Assembly (NCBI GenBank): GCA_035495435.1
Contig: DATJFV010000083.1
Coordinates: forward strand, 1 to 37,218
Direction of reading: 5' to 3'
DNA from: JBDSKH01 sp035495435
Lineage (GTDB): Bacteria; Actinomycetota; Actinomycetes; Actinomycetales; Microbacteriaceae
DNA length: 37,218 nucleotides
Under the pieces are notes generated by a model, which worked only from the letters and a program-made list of their open reading frames with translations, had not been told where the DNA came from and did not search any database. Positions 7,589 through 14,606 of this stretch are shown piece by piece (the stretch's first letter is position 1; each line of letters starts with the position of its first letter). The translations under genes and the position numbers were made by a program.

Positions 7589-7604
7589 GCCGCCCCGACG
7601 GCGG

Positions 7605-8822
7605 TCACGGCAGCAGGCGGCGCACCACGGCATCCGCCAGCAAACGCCCGCGCAGGGTGAGCACCACCCGACCGGCGAGCGCCGCGCGACCGTCGACGAG
7701 GCCGTCGGCGATGAGGCCCGCCACCGCATCCCGTGCCGGGAGCGCCTCGATCGCCAGCCCGTCGGCCAGCCGCGTGCCCAGCAGCACGGTCTCGACCCGT
7801 CGCGTCGCGTCGTCGAGGGTTTCGCGCCCCGCGGCCGGCGAGACCCCGGCGGCGAGACGTTCGGCATAGGCCGCCGGGTGCTTGACGTTCCACCAGCGCA
7901 CGCCGCCGACGTGACTGTGCGCACCGGGGCCGATTCCCCACCAGTCCTCGCCGGTCCAGTAGGCGAGGTTGTGCCGTGAGCGGTGGGCCGGGTCGGTGGC
8001 CCAGTTGCTGACCTCGTACCAGGTGAACCCGGCTGCGGCCAGCGTCTGATCGGCCTGCTCGTACAGGTCGGCCGCGAGATCGTCGTCGGGCGCCGGCACC
8101 TCGCCCCGGCTGATCTGCCGGGCGAGTTTGGTGCCCGGCTCGACGATGAGCGCGTAGGCGCTGATGTGGTCGGGGCGCTGCCCGATCGCCAGGTCGAGCG
8201 AGCGCTGCCAGTCATCGGCGCTCTCGCCCGGCGTGCCGTAGATCAGGTCGAGGCTGACCTGCAGGCCGGCGGCGCGGGCCCACTCGACCACCCGAGGGAT
8301 GCGCTCGGGGTCGTGCGTGCGCTCCAGGGTGGCGAGCACGTGCGGCACCGCGGACTGCATTCCGAAGCTCACCCGAGTGAACCCGCCCTCCGCCAATTCC
8401 TGGAGTGCGCGCTCGTCCACCGAGTCGGGGTTGGCCTCGGTGGTCACCTCGGCGTTCGGGGCCAGGCCCCAGGTGTCGCGGATGCCGGCGAGCACGCCGG
8501 CGAGGTCGGCCACCGGCAGCAGGGTTGGGGTCCCGCCGCCGAAGAACACCGTCGACACCGGACGCGGTTCGGCGCCGGTCGCCGCCAGCACGCGTTCCGC
8601 CTGCGCGAGTTCGGTCAGCGCCTGGCCGGCGTAATCGCTCTGCCGCACGCCGCGGATCTCGTCGGCCGTGTAGGTGTTGAAGTCGCAGTAGCCGCACCGC
8701 ACCCGGCAGAACGGCACGTGCACGTACACCCCGAAGGCACGCTGCAGCCACCCGGCCGTCACGGTCGCCGGCAGCAGCCCGTCTGCGGGTGCGGGATCGG
8801 CGATCGGGAGGGCGGACGGCAC
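7605..8822 (-). CDS. hemW: Radical SAM heme chaperone HemW
   Basis: A 405-residue radical SAM protein. The cluster motif is C39-x3-C43-x2-C46 (CRVRCGYCDFN), and the residue two after the last Cys is Phe. Oxygen-independent coproporphyrinogen oxidase HemN has a further Cys there, so HemW, which binds and transfers heme, is the better call. FFGGGTPTLLP, EANPDSV and SFGMQS blocks are typical of the family. The start is inferred as GTG at 8822, two bases after the TAG of the DUF2510 gene; later in-frame GTG codons are possible. The lepA ... hemW ... hrcA-dnaJ order is standard for actinobacteria. Confidence 0.9.
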   Translation of the reverse strand: MPSALPIADPAPADGLLPATVTAGWLQRAFGVYVHVPFCRVRCGYCDFNTYTADEIRGVRQSDYAGQALTELAQAERVLAATGAEPRPVSTVFFGGGTPTLLPVADLAGVLAGIRDTWGLAPNAEVTTEANPDSVDERALQELAEGGFTRVSFGMQSAVPHVLATLERTHDPERIPRVVEWARAAGLQVSLDLIYGTPGESADDWQRSLDLAIGQRPDHISAYALIVEPGTKLARQISRGEVPAPDDDLAADLYEQADQTLAAAGFTWYEVSNWATDPAHRSRHNLAYWTGEDWWGIGPGAHSHVGGVRWWNVKHPAAYAERLAAGVSPAAGRETLDDATRRVETVLLGTRLADGLAIEALPARDAVAGLIADGLVDGRAALAGRVVLTLRGRLLADAVVRRLLP

Positions 8823-8824
8823 CG

Positions 8825-9451
8825 CTAGGAGAAGCTGCCGGGCAGCGCCCGCGCCATGTAGGTGAAGATCAGCGCGGTCAGCACGATCCCGGCGATGAGG
8901 TTGATGGCGAGGGTGCCGACCCAGACCCACAGCGGCGCGAGCCCGCCACCGGTGCGGCGCTTCACCACAACGGAACGGCCGATCACGTAGACGGGGCCGC
9001 TGAGGAACGCGAACGCCCAGTGGAAGGGCTGCGGCACGCCGCGCTTTTTCAGCTCGCGCACGTCGAGCGCGGCGAACGCCACGGTGACGCCGTAGACGAT
9101 CCAGCCGAGGGCGGCTGTCAGCAGGTAGCCGGGCTGGGTCAGCAGCGAGAAGGAGGCGCTGGTCACGGCCCTCGGGTCGTTGCTGAACGCACCGACGAGG
9201 TAGGAGTCGAGGTAGGCCTTCCAGTCGATCGTGAAGAGCGACACGAGCCCGAGCAGCGGCAGCAGCACGATGAGCCAGATCCACACCGTTGACGTCTTCG
9301 TGCCGGCCGGGGCGGCCGCGGCGGCGAACGGCTGAGCGGCGGCGGGCTCACCGACGTGCTCGGTCCACTGGGTGCCGTCCCACCAGCGCTGCCCACCCGG
9401 GGCGTTCGGGTCGGGGTACCAGCCGGCGGGAACGTTCTGCGTGTCGGTCAC
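8825..9451 (-). CDS. DUF2510-domain membrane protein
   Basis: A 208-residue protein with an N-terminal DUF2510 motif at about residues 9-33 (AGWYPDPNAPGG ... RWWDGTQWT), an Ala-rich linker, then about four membrane segments, the last ending near the C-terminus. DUF2510 is a short Trp-rich motif found mainly in actinobacterial membrane proteins; its function is unknown. The start is GTG at 9451. It directly follows a TAGACT box with six bases between, so the mRNA may be leaderless. It lies between a DUF1990 gene and hemW on the same strand. Confidence 0.82.
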   Translation of the reverse strand: MTDTQNVPAGWYPDPNAPGGQRWWDGTQWTEHVGEPAAAQPFAAAAAPAGTKTSTVWIWLIVLLPLLGLVSLFTIDWKAYLDSYLVGAFSNDPRAVTSASFSLLTQPGYLLTAALGWIVYGVTVAFAALDVRELKKRGVPQPFHWAFAFLSGPVYVIGRSVVVKRRTGGGLAPLWVWVGTLAINLIAGIVLTALIFTYMARALPGSFS

Positions 9452-9457
9452 CCGATC

Positions 9458-9463
9458 AGTCTA
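9458..9463 (-). promoter_or_regulatory. Putative leaderless -10 box (TAGACT) for the DUF2510 gene
   Basis: TAGACT, six bases, GTG at 9451 on the minus strand. The TAG of this box is also the stop codon of the upstream DUF1990 gene (9461-9463), so promoter and terminator codon share bases. Confidence 0.5.
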
Positions 9464-10114
9464 AGGATTCTCACCCTCGAGCGGTCCGGCCAGAGCGCGC
9501 TCGTACCGTCGTGTGAAGAACTCCTGCATCACGCGGAGCACCGGGTACGCGAGCCAGAACCACGCATTCGCCGGGCGGGAGAACGCGCGGATGGTGAGCC
9601 ATACCGAGTCGTCGTCGCGGTACTCGACGACGAAGGCCTCTTCGCCGCGTTCCGGATGGCCCGGCAGGGTTCCGTAGGCGAACCCTTTGCGCAGCGGCTC
9701 GTCGATCACGTACACGACGCGCGCCGGTACGCGACCGGGGTACAGCGGGATGCGCAGAATCGCGGTATCGCCGGGACGCAGCAGCGGGGTGCCGTCGGGT
9801 GCGTAGACCAGTTCTCCTGAGGTGGCGGGCTGCACGGGGGTGCCGTCGTCGTCGAACGCGACCGGTACGTAGGTGCCCGCGGTCACCTCCACCGGTGCTT
9901 CGAGCCTCTGCACCCGCATCCCGGCTCGCCGCTGGATGCCCCAGGTCAGGGTCTCGACCCAGGCGTGCTCCCAGCGCAGCGGTCCGTGACCGATTCGTAC
10001 GCGCCGCTCCAGCGGTCGAAAACCTTTGGGCGGATACTGCATCAGGTCGCGAGCACGCGTGCCCCCGACGCTTCCGTACGTGACGGGCGTGCGCCAGATC
10101 GCCGCCGCATCCAT
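9461..10114 (-). CDS. DUF1990 family protein (longer paralogue)
   Basis: A 217-residue protein, MDAAAIWRTPVTYGSVGGT at the N-terminus. Family-typical pieces are VTYGSVGGT, RVRIGHGPLRWEHA, RVVYVIDEPLRKGFAYGTLPGHPERGEEAFVVEY and the C-terminal SFSRPANAWFWLAYPVLR block. The biochemical role of DUF1990 is unknown; the fold is thought to be SRPBCC-like, but I cannot confirm that here. The start ATG at 10114 is chosen because TAGACT lies 7 bases upstream and the family begins there. It shares roughly half of its last 110 residues with the next gene, so the two are tandem paralogues. Confidence 0.8.
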   Translation of the reverse strand: MDAAAIWRTPVTYGSVGGTRARDLMQYPPKGFRPLERRVRIGHGPLRWEHAWVETLTWGIQRRAGMRVQRLEAPVEVTAGTYVPVAFDDDGTPVQPATSGELVYAPDGTPLLRPGDTAILRIPLYPGRVPARVVYVIDEPLRKGFAYGTLPGHPERGEEAFVVEYRDDDSVWLTIRAFSRPANAWFWLAYPVLRVMQEFFTRRYERALAGPLEGENP

Positions 10115-10119
10115 GCTGC

Positions 10120-10623
10120 TCAGTCTACGAGGGCACGCAGGTAGCGGCGCAGGACCACCTGTCGGGCGAGCGCGACGACGGGCCATAGCAGCGTCCACAG
10201 CCAGCCGTTCGGCCGCGAGAACGACCGGATGACGAGATCGACCCGGTCATCGTCACGCCACTCGACGAGGAACGCCTCCTCACCGATGAGCGGATGCTGC
10301 GGCAGGGTCCCATAGGCGAACCCCCGCCGCCGCGGCTCGTCGACGACCCGGACCACCCGCACCCTCTCGCGGATCGGGCCGAACCGGATCAGCGCGGTCT
10401 CCCCCACCGTGACCGGTCCCTCCGGCCCCGCGCTGCCATCCGCGATTCGCGCGACACGGAACCCGGAACGGGTCTTGACCGCCCAGCGCAGGTTCGCCGC
10501 GGATGCACGCGCGAAGCACTCCGCACCCGCCCCGATCACGGCCCGGCGTTCGCCACGCGTGCGAGACAGGCTCGTGCCGATCGCCGACGCCGGGTAGGTG
10601 AGGCACTCGGCCTCCGGCGCCAA
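10120..10623 (-). CDS. DUF1990 family protein (shorter paralogue)
   Basis: A 167-residue protein with the same C-terminal pattern as its neighbour: VVRVVDEPRRRGFAYGTLPQHP, GEEAFLVEWRDDD, SFSRPNGWLW, and a final basic helix. The N-terminal ECLTYPASAIGTS corresponds to the usual LTYPEVGAT opening of the family. The apparent start is TTG at 10623; no good ribosome binding site is visible, so the exact start is uncertain. The gene follows the TM2 gene by 14 bp in the lepA direction. The function is unknown. Confidence 0.75.
   Translation of the reverse strand: MAPEAECLTYPASAIGTSLSRTRGERRAVIGAGAECFARASAANLRWAVKTRSGFRVARIADGSAGPEGPVTVGETALIRFGPIRERVRVVRVVDEPRRRGFAYGTLPQHPLIGEEAFLVEWRDDDRVDLVIRSFSRPNGWLWTLLWPVVALARQVVLRRYLRALVD
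10122..10127 (-). promoter_or_regulatory. Putative leaderless -10 box (TAGACT) for the longer DUF1990 gene
   Basis: TAGACT, seven bases, ATG at 10114 on the minus strand. The final T of the box is the T of the TGA stop (10120-10122) of the upstream DUF1990 gene. Confidence 0.4.
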
Positions 10624-10637
10624 TGGAGGCCGGACGA

Positions 10638-10898
10638 TCAGCTCCAGTTCTTGACGGGCATCCGCTGGCCGTCGTGGGCAGCGCCGGCCACGATGATGAT
10701 GAAGTCGATCAGTGGCCAGATGCCGGCGGTCGCCCAGCCGAGCAGCAGCTTCGCGACACCCATCCCGATGTTGCCGAGATAGAACCGGTCGATCCCGAGA
10801 ACGCCGAGGAAGAAGCTGAGCAGCGTCGCAGCGAGCCGGCTCTTCGGCGAGACCGCCCCCGTCCAGCGGCCCGTCGCGGGGTTGTAGTCGAACGTCAC
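10638..10898 (-). CDS. TM2 domain membrane protein
   Basis: An 86-residue protein with a TM2 domain: a short N-terminus (MTFDYNPATGRWTGAV), a first membrane segment (LAATLLSFFLGVLGID), the signature DRFYLGNIGMGVAKLL turn, then a second segment (GIWPLIDFIIIV). TM2 proteins are small two-helix membrane proteins of mostly unknown function. The GTG start at 10898 overlaps the lepA stop in a GTGA arrangement, so it is translationally coupled to lepA. Confidence 0.88.
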   Translation of the reverse strand: MTFDYNPATGRWTGAVSPKSRLAATLLSFFLGVLGIDRFYLGNIGMGVAKLLLGWATAGIWPLIDFIIIVAGAAHDGQRMPVKNWS

Positions 10899-12766
10899 TT
10901 CTTCTCCTTCGCCTTCTCGGTATCGCCGGAGAGCGCGGCGATGAACGCCTCCTGGGGGACTTCGACGCGGCCGACCATCTTCATGCGCTTCTTGCCCTCC
11001 TTCTGCTTCTCCAGCAGCTTGCGCTTGCGGGTGATGTCACCGCCGTAGCACTTGGCCAGCACGTCCTTGCGCATGGCGCGGATGTTCTCGCGGGCGATGA
11101 TGCGCGCACCGATCGCGGCCTGGATGGGCACCTCGAACTGCTGGCGCGGGATCAGTTCGCGCAGGCGCGAAGCCATCATCGTGCCGTACGCGTACGCCTT
11201 GTCACGGTGCACGATCGCGCTGAAGGCGTCGACGGTCTCGCCCTGCAGCAGGATGTCGACCTTCACCAGGTCGGCCTCCTGCTCACCCGCCGGCTCGTAG
11301 TCGAGCGAGGCGTAGCCCTGGGTGCGCGACTTCAGGTTGTCGAAGAAGTCGAACACGATCTCGCCGAGCGGCATCGTGTAGTGCAGCTCGACCCGATCCT
11401 CGCCGAGGTAGTCCATGCCGTTCAGGGTGCCGCGGCGGCTCTGGCAGAGCTCCATGATGGTGCCGACGTAGTCCTTGGGCGCCAGGATCGACGCCTTCAC
11501 GATCGGCTCCTCGACCTTGGCGATCTTGGTACCGGTCGGGAACTCGCTCGGGTTCGTCACCGTGTACCGCTTCTTGTCCTCGGTGGTGACCTCGTAGATG
11601 ACGCTCGGCGCGGTGGTGATGAGGTCGAGCCCGAACTCCCGCTCGAGACGCTCGGTCACGATCTCGAGGTGCAGCAGGCCGAGGAACCCGCAGCGGAACC
11701 CGAAACCGAGCGCGACCGACGTCTCGGGCTCGTAGTTCAGCGCCGCATCCGACAGCTTCAGTTTGTCGAGCGCCTCGCGCAGGTCCGGGTAGTCGCTGCC
11801 ATCGATCGGGTAGATGCCCGAGAACACCATCGGCAGCGGCTCGGTGTAGCCCGGCAGCGGCTCGGTGGCCGGCTTCATCGCGGTGGTGACGGTGTCGCCG
11901 ACCTTCGACTGACGCACGTCCTTCACGCCGGTGATGAGGTAGCCGACCTCTCCCACACCGAGCCCCTTCGAGGGGTTCGGCTCGGGACTCGACACTCCGA
12001 TCTCGAGGATGTCGTGGGTCGCCTTGGTCGACATCATCTGGATGCGCTCGCGCGGATTCAGCTGCCCATCGACCATGCGCACGTAGGTGACGACTCCGCG
12101 GTACGAGTCGTACACGGAATCGAAGATCATCGCCCGCGGCGGTGCGCCGGCGTCGCCGACCGGTGCCGGGATCCGCTCGACCACGCGATCCAGCAGCGCC
12201 TCGACGCCCTCGCCGGTCTTGCCCGAGACCCGCAGCACGTCGGACGGGTCGCCGCCGATCAGCTGCGCCAGCTCGCGGCTGTACTTCTCGGGGTCGGCGG
12301 CCGGCAGGTCGATCTTGTTGAGCACCGGGATGATCTCGAGGTCGTTCTCGAGTGCCAGGTAGAGGTTCGCGAGAGTCTGGGCCTCGATGCCCTGCGCGGC
12401 ATCCACCAGCAGAATCGCGCCCTCACAGGCGGCGAGCGAGCGCGAGACCTCGTAGGTGAAGTCGACGTGGCCGGGGGTGTCGATCATGTTCAGCGCATAG
12501 GTGGTATCGCCGGACCCGACGACGGATGTCGCCCACGGCATCCGCACCGCCTGCGACTTGATGGTGATGCCGCGCTCGCGCTCGATGTCCATGCGGTCGA
12601 GGTACTGCGCGCGCATGTCGCGGTCGGAGACGACGCCGGTGATCTGCAGCATGCGGTCGGCCAGGGTCGACTTGCCGTGGTCGATGTGGGCGATGATGCA
12701 GAAGTTGCGGATGCGCGACGGGTCGGTGGCAGCCGGGGCGAGAGGCTGCAGGGCGCGCGGGGACAT
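10895..12766 (-). CDS. lepA: Elongation factor 4 (LepA)
   Basis: A 623-residue translational GTPase that binds ribosomes and is linked to 30S maturation and recovery of stalled elongation. Motifs: G1 AHIDHGKST (26-34), RGITIKSQ in switch I, G3 DTPGHVDF, G4 NKIDLPAA. The C-terminal LepA-specific domain ends with a Lys-rich tail (GDTEKAKEKK). The family start MSPRALQP is used (ATG 12766); a GTG six codons upstream at 12784 is possible. A hairpin separates it from the DUF4190 gene. It is the first gene of a run ending at hemW. Confidence 0.96.
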   Translation of the reverse strand: MSPRALQPLAPAATDPSRIRNFCIIAHIDHGKSTLADRMLQITGVVSDRDMRAQYLDRMDIERERGITIKSQAVRMPWATSVVGSGDTTYALNMIDTPGHVDFTYEVSRSLAACEGAILLVDAAQGIEAQTLANLYLALENDLEIIPVLNKIDLPAADPEKYSRELAQLIGGDPSDVLRVSGKTGEGVEALLDRVVERIPAPVGDAGAPPRAMIFDSVYDSYRGVVTYVRMVDGQLNPRERIQMMSTKATHDILEIGVSSPEPNPSKGLGVGEVGYLITGVKDVRQSKVGDTVTTAMKPATEPLPGYTEPLPMVFSGIYPIDGSDYPDLREALDKLKLSDAALNYEPETSVALGFGFRCGFLGLLHLEIVTERLEREFGLDLITTAPSVIYEVTTEDKKRYTVTNPSEFPTGTKIAKVEEPIVKASILAPKDYVGTIMELCQSRRGTLNGMDYLGEDRVELHYTMPLGEIVFDFFDNLKSRTQGYASLDYEPAGEQEADLVKVDILLQGETVDAFSAIVHRDKAYAYGTMMASRLRELIPRQQFEVPIQAAIGARIIARENIRAMRKDVLAKCYGGDITRKRKLLEKQKEGKKRMKMVGRVEVPQEAFIAALSGDTEKAKEKK

Positions 12767-12785
12767 GACAAGTGATTCTTTCACG

Positions 12786-12833
12786 CACGACGAGGGCCTG
12801 CGGTCACCTGACCGCAGACCCTCACGCGTCGTG
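12786..12833 (-). terminator. Hairpin between the DUF4190 gene and lepA
   Basis: The inner stem GAGGGCCTGCGGTC / GACCGCAGACCCTC (12792-12823, loop ACCT, one C-A mismatch) is flanked by complementary CACGAC/GTCGTG arms. It lies 14 bp after the DUF4190 stop and 19 bp before the lepA start, so it could also be part of the lepA leader. Confidence 0.65.
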
Positions 12834-12846
12834 CTGGTGCTGCTGC

Positions 12847-13161
12847 TCAGTACAGTCCGGCGAACGCTCCGGCGATCCAGAGCGGCGCGAATGCGGCGAT
12901 GCCGAGCAGCGCCAGCAGCAGGCCGCCGAACAGACCGGCGAACCCGAGGGCGAGGCCCCAGTTGGCGAGCAGGCGCCCGGCGGGCTCCTTGGCACGGGAC
13001 ACGAACGCGACGATGATCGCGGCGACCGAGATGAGGCCCTGGCCGAGCACGATGCCGACGATGGCGAGGACGAGAGAGGAGGTGGCGAGACCGGTGCCGG
13101 CGGCGACCGGGGCGGGGGCCGGCTGGGTCTCGAGAACGGGAGTGGTGGCTGTGGTTGTCAT
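12847..13161 (-). CDS. Small membrane protein, DUF4190-like
   Basis: A 104-residue protein with a Thr/Pro/Ala-rich N-terminus (MTTTATTPVLETQPAPAP), then two hydrophobic spans: LATSSLVLAIVGIVLGQGL to VAFVSRA, and WGLALGFAGLFGGLLLALLG. This fits the DUF4190-type architecture of actinobacterial small membrane proteins, but the match is by general pattern only. The function is unknown. The ATG at 13161 is preceded by TAGCGT and six bases (GGAGGC), so it may be leaderless; the same six bases also look like a ribosome binding site. Confidence 0.75.
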   Translation of the reverse strand: MTTTATTPVLETQPAPAPVAAGTGLATSSLVLAIVGIVLGQGLISVAAIIVAFVSRAKEPAGRLLANWGLALGFAGLFGGLLLALLGIAAFAPLWIAGAFAGLY

Positions 13162-13167
13162 GCCTCC

Positions 13168-13173
13168 ACGCTA
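13168..13173 (-). promoter_or_regulatory. Putative leaderless -10 box (TAGCGT) for the DUF4190-like gene
   Basis: TAGCGT, six bases (GGAGGC), ATG at 13161. If transcription begins further upstream, GGAGGC could act as a ribosome binding site instead, so this is the least clear of the set. Confidence 0.35.
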
Positions 13174-13201
13174 GGAAATGCGCCGTGCCCGGCCCATGCG
13201 G

Positions 13202-14110
13202 TTAACCCCCCGATCGATGGAGGATCTGCCGTAGTGCGGGCTCGAGGTCGGGATAGGAGAAGACGAAACCGGCGTCCAGCAGGCGACCCGGCAGCACCCA
13301 GCGGCTCTTGAGAATCAGCTCGGTCTCGGTGCGGATGGCCAGCGCTCCCAGTTCGAGCGCGGGGCGGGGCAGCGGGATGCCGATGGGCACCCCGAGCACG
13401 CGGCGCAGCGTGGCCATCACCTCACGGTTGGTCGACGGATGGGGACTGCTGAAGTTGACCGGGCCGTCGAGCGGGGAGGTCTCGAGGAACCGCATCGCCC
13501 CGAAGACGTCGTCGAGGTGGATCCAGCTGAACCTTTGGCGCCCGCCCCCGCTGCGGCCGCCGAGCTGCGGGCCGCCGAGACCGAACCGGGTGAGCATGAC
13601 CAGGGGCCGCAGAGCCGAGCCGTCGCCCAGGGTGATCGCCGCGCGCATCGCGACCTGCCGCACGCCGGGGCGTGCCGCAGCGAAGAACGTCTCCTCCCAC
13701 CGGGTGGCCACCTCGACCGAGAAGCCGGTGCCGATGTCGCCGTCGGCCTCGGTCTGGGGGCGGTCGTCCGCGTGCCGGTAGATCGTCGCGGTGCTGGCGT
13801 TCAGCCAGAGGGGCGGAGGCTGCGCGGCGCGGGCAACGGCTCGGCCGAGCTCGGCGGTGGTCTCGAGCCGGGAGCGAAGGATCTCGGCCCGGTTGGCCGC
13901 GGTGTAGCGGCAGTCGACGCTCTTGCCGGCGAGGTTCACCAGTACGTCGGCGCCGTCGAGAATCCGGGCGATGGCATCCGTGTCGCCCCAGAGCGCGTCG
14001 GCGTCGCGGCGACCGATGGTGACCACCGTGTCGCCCGCGTCCCGGTAGAGCTGTTGGAACCGGGTGCCCATGAAGCCGTGCGCCCCCGCGATGACGATCT
14101 TCTGCGGCAT
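13202..14110 (-). CDS. TIGR01777-type NAD-dependent epimerase (SDR39U1 family)
   Basis: A 302-residue atypical SDR. The Rossmann glycine motif is GAHGFMG (9-15), followed by VNLAGKSVDCRY, a strong marker of the TIGR01777 group. The C-terminal DUF1731 region (SRWVLPGRLLDAGFVFSYPDLEPALRQIL) closes the protein. The substrate is unknown; homologues are often called epimerase or cell-division inhibitor SulA without good evidence. The ATG at 14110 follows TAGCCT and six bases, suggesting a leaderless mRNA. Upstream on the opposite strand is rpsT. Confidence 0.9.
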   Translation of the reverse strand: MPQKIVIAGAHGFMGTRFQQLYRDAGDTVVTIGRRDADALWGDTDAIARILDGADVLVNLAGKSVDCRYTAANRAEILRSRLETTAELGRAVARAAQPPPLWLNASTATIYRHADDRPQTEADGDIGTGFSVEVATRWEETFFAAARPGVRQVAMRAAITLGDGSALRPLVMLTRFGLGGPQLGGRSGGGRQRFSWIHLDDVFGAMRFLETSPLDGPVNFSSPHPSTNREVMATLRRVLGVPIGIPLPRPALELGALAIRTETELILKSRWVLPGRLLDAGFVFSYPDLEPALRQILHRSGG

Positions 14111-14116
14111 ACCGCC

Positions 14117-14122
14117 AGGCTA
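14117..14122 (-). promoter_or_regulatory. Putative leaderless -10 box (TAGCCT) for the TIGR01777 gene
   Basis: TAGCCT, six bases, ATG at 14110 on the minus strand, in the gap between divergent genes where a promoter is required. Confidence 0.55.
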
Positions 14123-14272
14123 ACCTGAGCGAATGACGGCGTTCCGTCGCGCCGATGTCTCTGGTAACGTTGACCCTTGGTTTTGCGTGTGGTTCCCTCC
14201 ACGCGATTCGCCGAATGCGTTCCTCTACCGCGTCGGCAGCATCCACTCGACGTAACGAACGAAAGTACAGCC
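14123..14272 (+). other. Upstream region and leader of rpsT
   Basis: 150 bases without a gene. TAACGT at 14165-14170 or TTGACC at 14170-14175 could belong to the rpsT promoter; neither has a convincing partner. A short imperfect hairpin (GCGTGTGG ... CCACGC, 14185-14205) lies in the likely leader. S20 synthesis is autoregulated in other bacteria, so the leader may matter. GAAAG (14261-14265) is the probable ribosome binding site. Confidence 0.35.
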
Positions 14273-14533
14273 ATGGCGAACATCAAGTCGCAGATCAAGC
14301 GCATCGGTACCAACAAGAAGGCGCAGGAGCGCAACAAGGCGGTCAAGAGCGAGCTCAAGACCGCCATCCGCGCCACGCGCGAGGCGATCGCCGCGGGCGA
14401 CAAGCAGAAGGCGACCGACGCCCTGCAGCTCGCGACCAAGAAGCTCGACAAGGCCACCAGCAAAGGCGTGATCCACGCGAACCAGGCTGCGAACCGCAAG
14501 TCGGCCATCGCGAAGCAGGTCGCCGCTCTCTGA
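14273..14533 (+). CDS. rpsT: 30S ribosomal protein S20
   Basis: An 86-residue basic protein of the 30S body that contacts 16S rRNA helices. MANIKSQIKRIGTNKKAQERN at the start and the GVIHANQAANRKSAI block near the end are diagnostic of bacterial S20. The start ATG at 14273 has GAAAG seven bases upstream. The gene stands alone on the plus strand between the divergent TIGR01777 gene and convergent holA; a strong bidirectional terminator follows. rpsT beside holA and comEC is usual in actinobacteria. Confidence 0.97.
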   Translation: MANIKSQIKRIGTNKKAQERNKAVKSELKTAIRATREAIAAGDKQKATDALQLATKKLDKATSKGVIHANQAANRKSAIAKQVAAL

Positions 14534-14544
14534 GTGCAGTGTGA

Positions 14545-14574
14545 CGAAAGCCCCGGCCGCGGCCGGGGCTTTCG
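14545..14574. terminator. Perfect palindromic terminator shared by rpsT and holA
   Basis: CGAAAGCCCCGGCC and its exact complement, separated by GC, form a 30-bp perfect palindrome with outer CGAAAG/CTTTCG arms. It begins 12 bp after rpsT and ends 33 bp before the holA stop. T-rich sequence lies on both exit sides, so it can terminate both convergent transcripts. Confidence 0.9.
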
Positions 14575-14606
14575 TGTTTAAGGGCGGTCGGGCTGGCAGT
14601 GGCGGC

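Noticed and set aside
7590..7604. CCGCC-CCGAC-GGCGG hairpin between the second DUF4870 gene and hemW
   Set aside because: Only 5 bp of stem and no T tract; such short GC hairpins are expected by chance at this GC content.
8823..9284. N-terminal extension of hemW by about 150 residues
   Set aside because: The extension is antisense-like low-complexity sequence overlapping the DUF2510 gene; HemW length and motifs fit a start at 8822.
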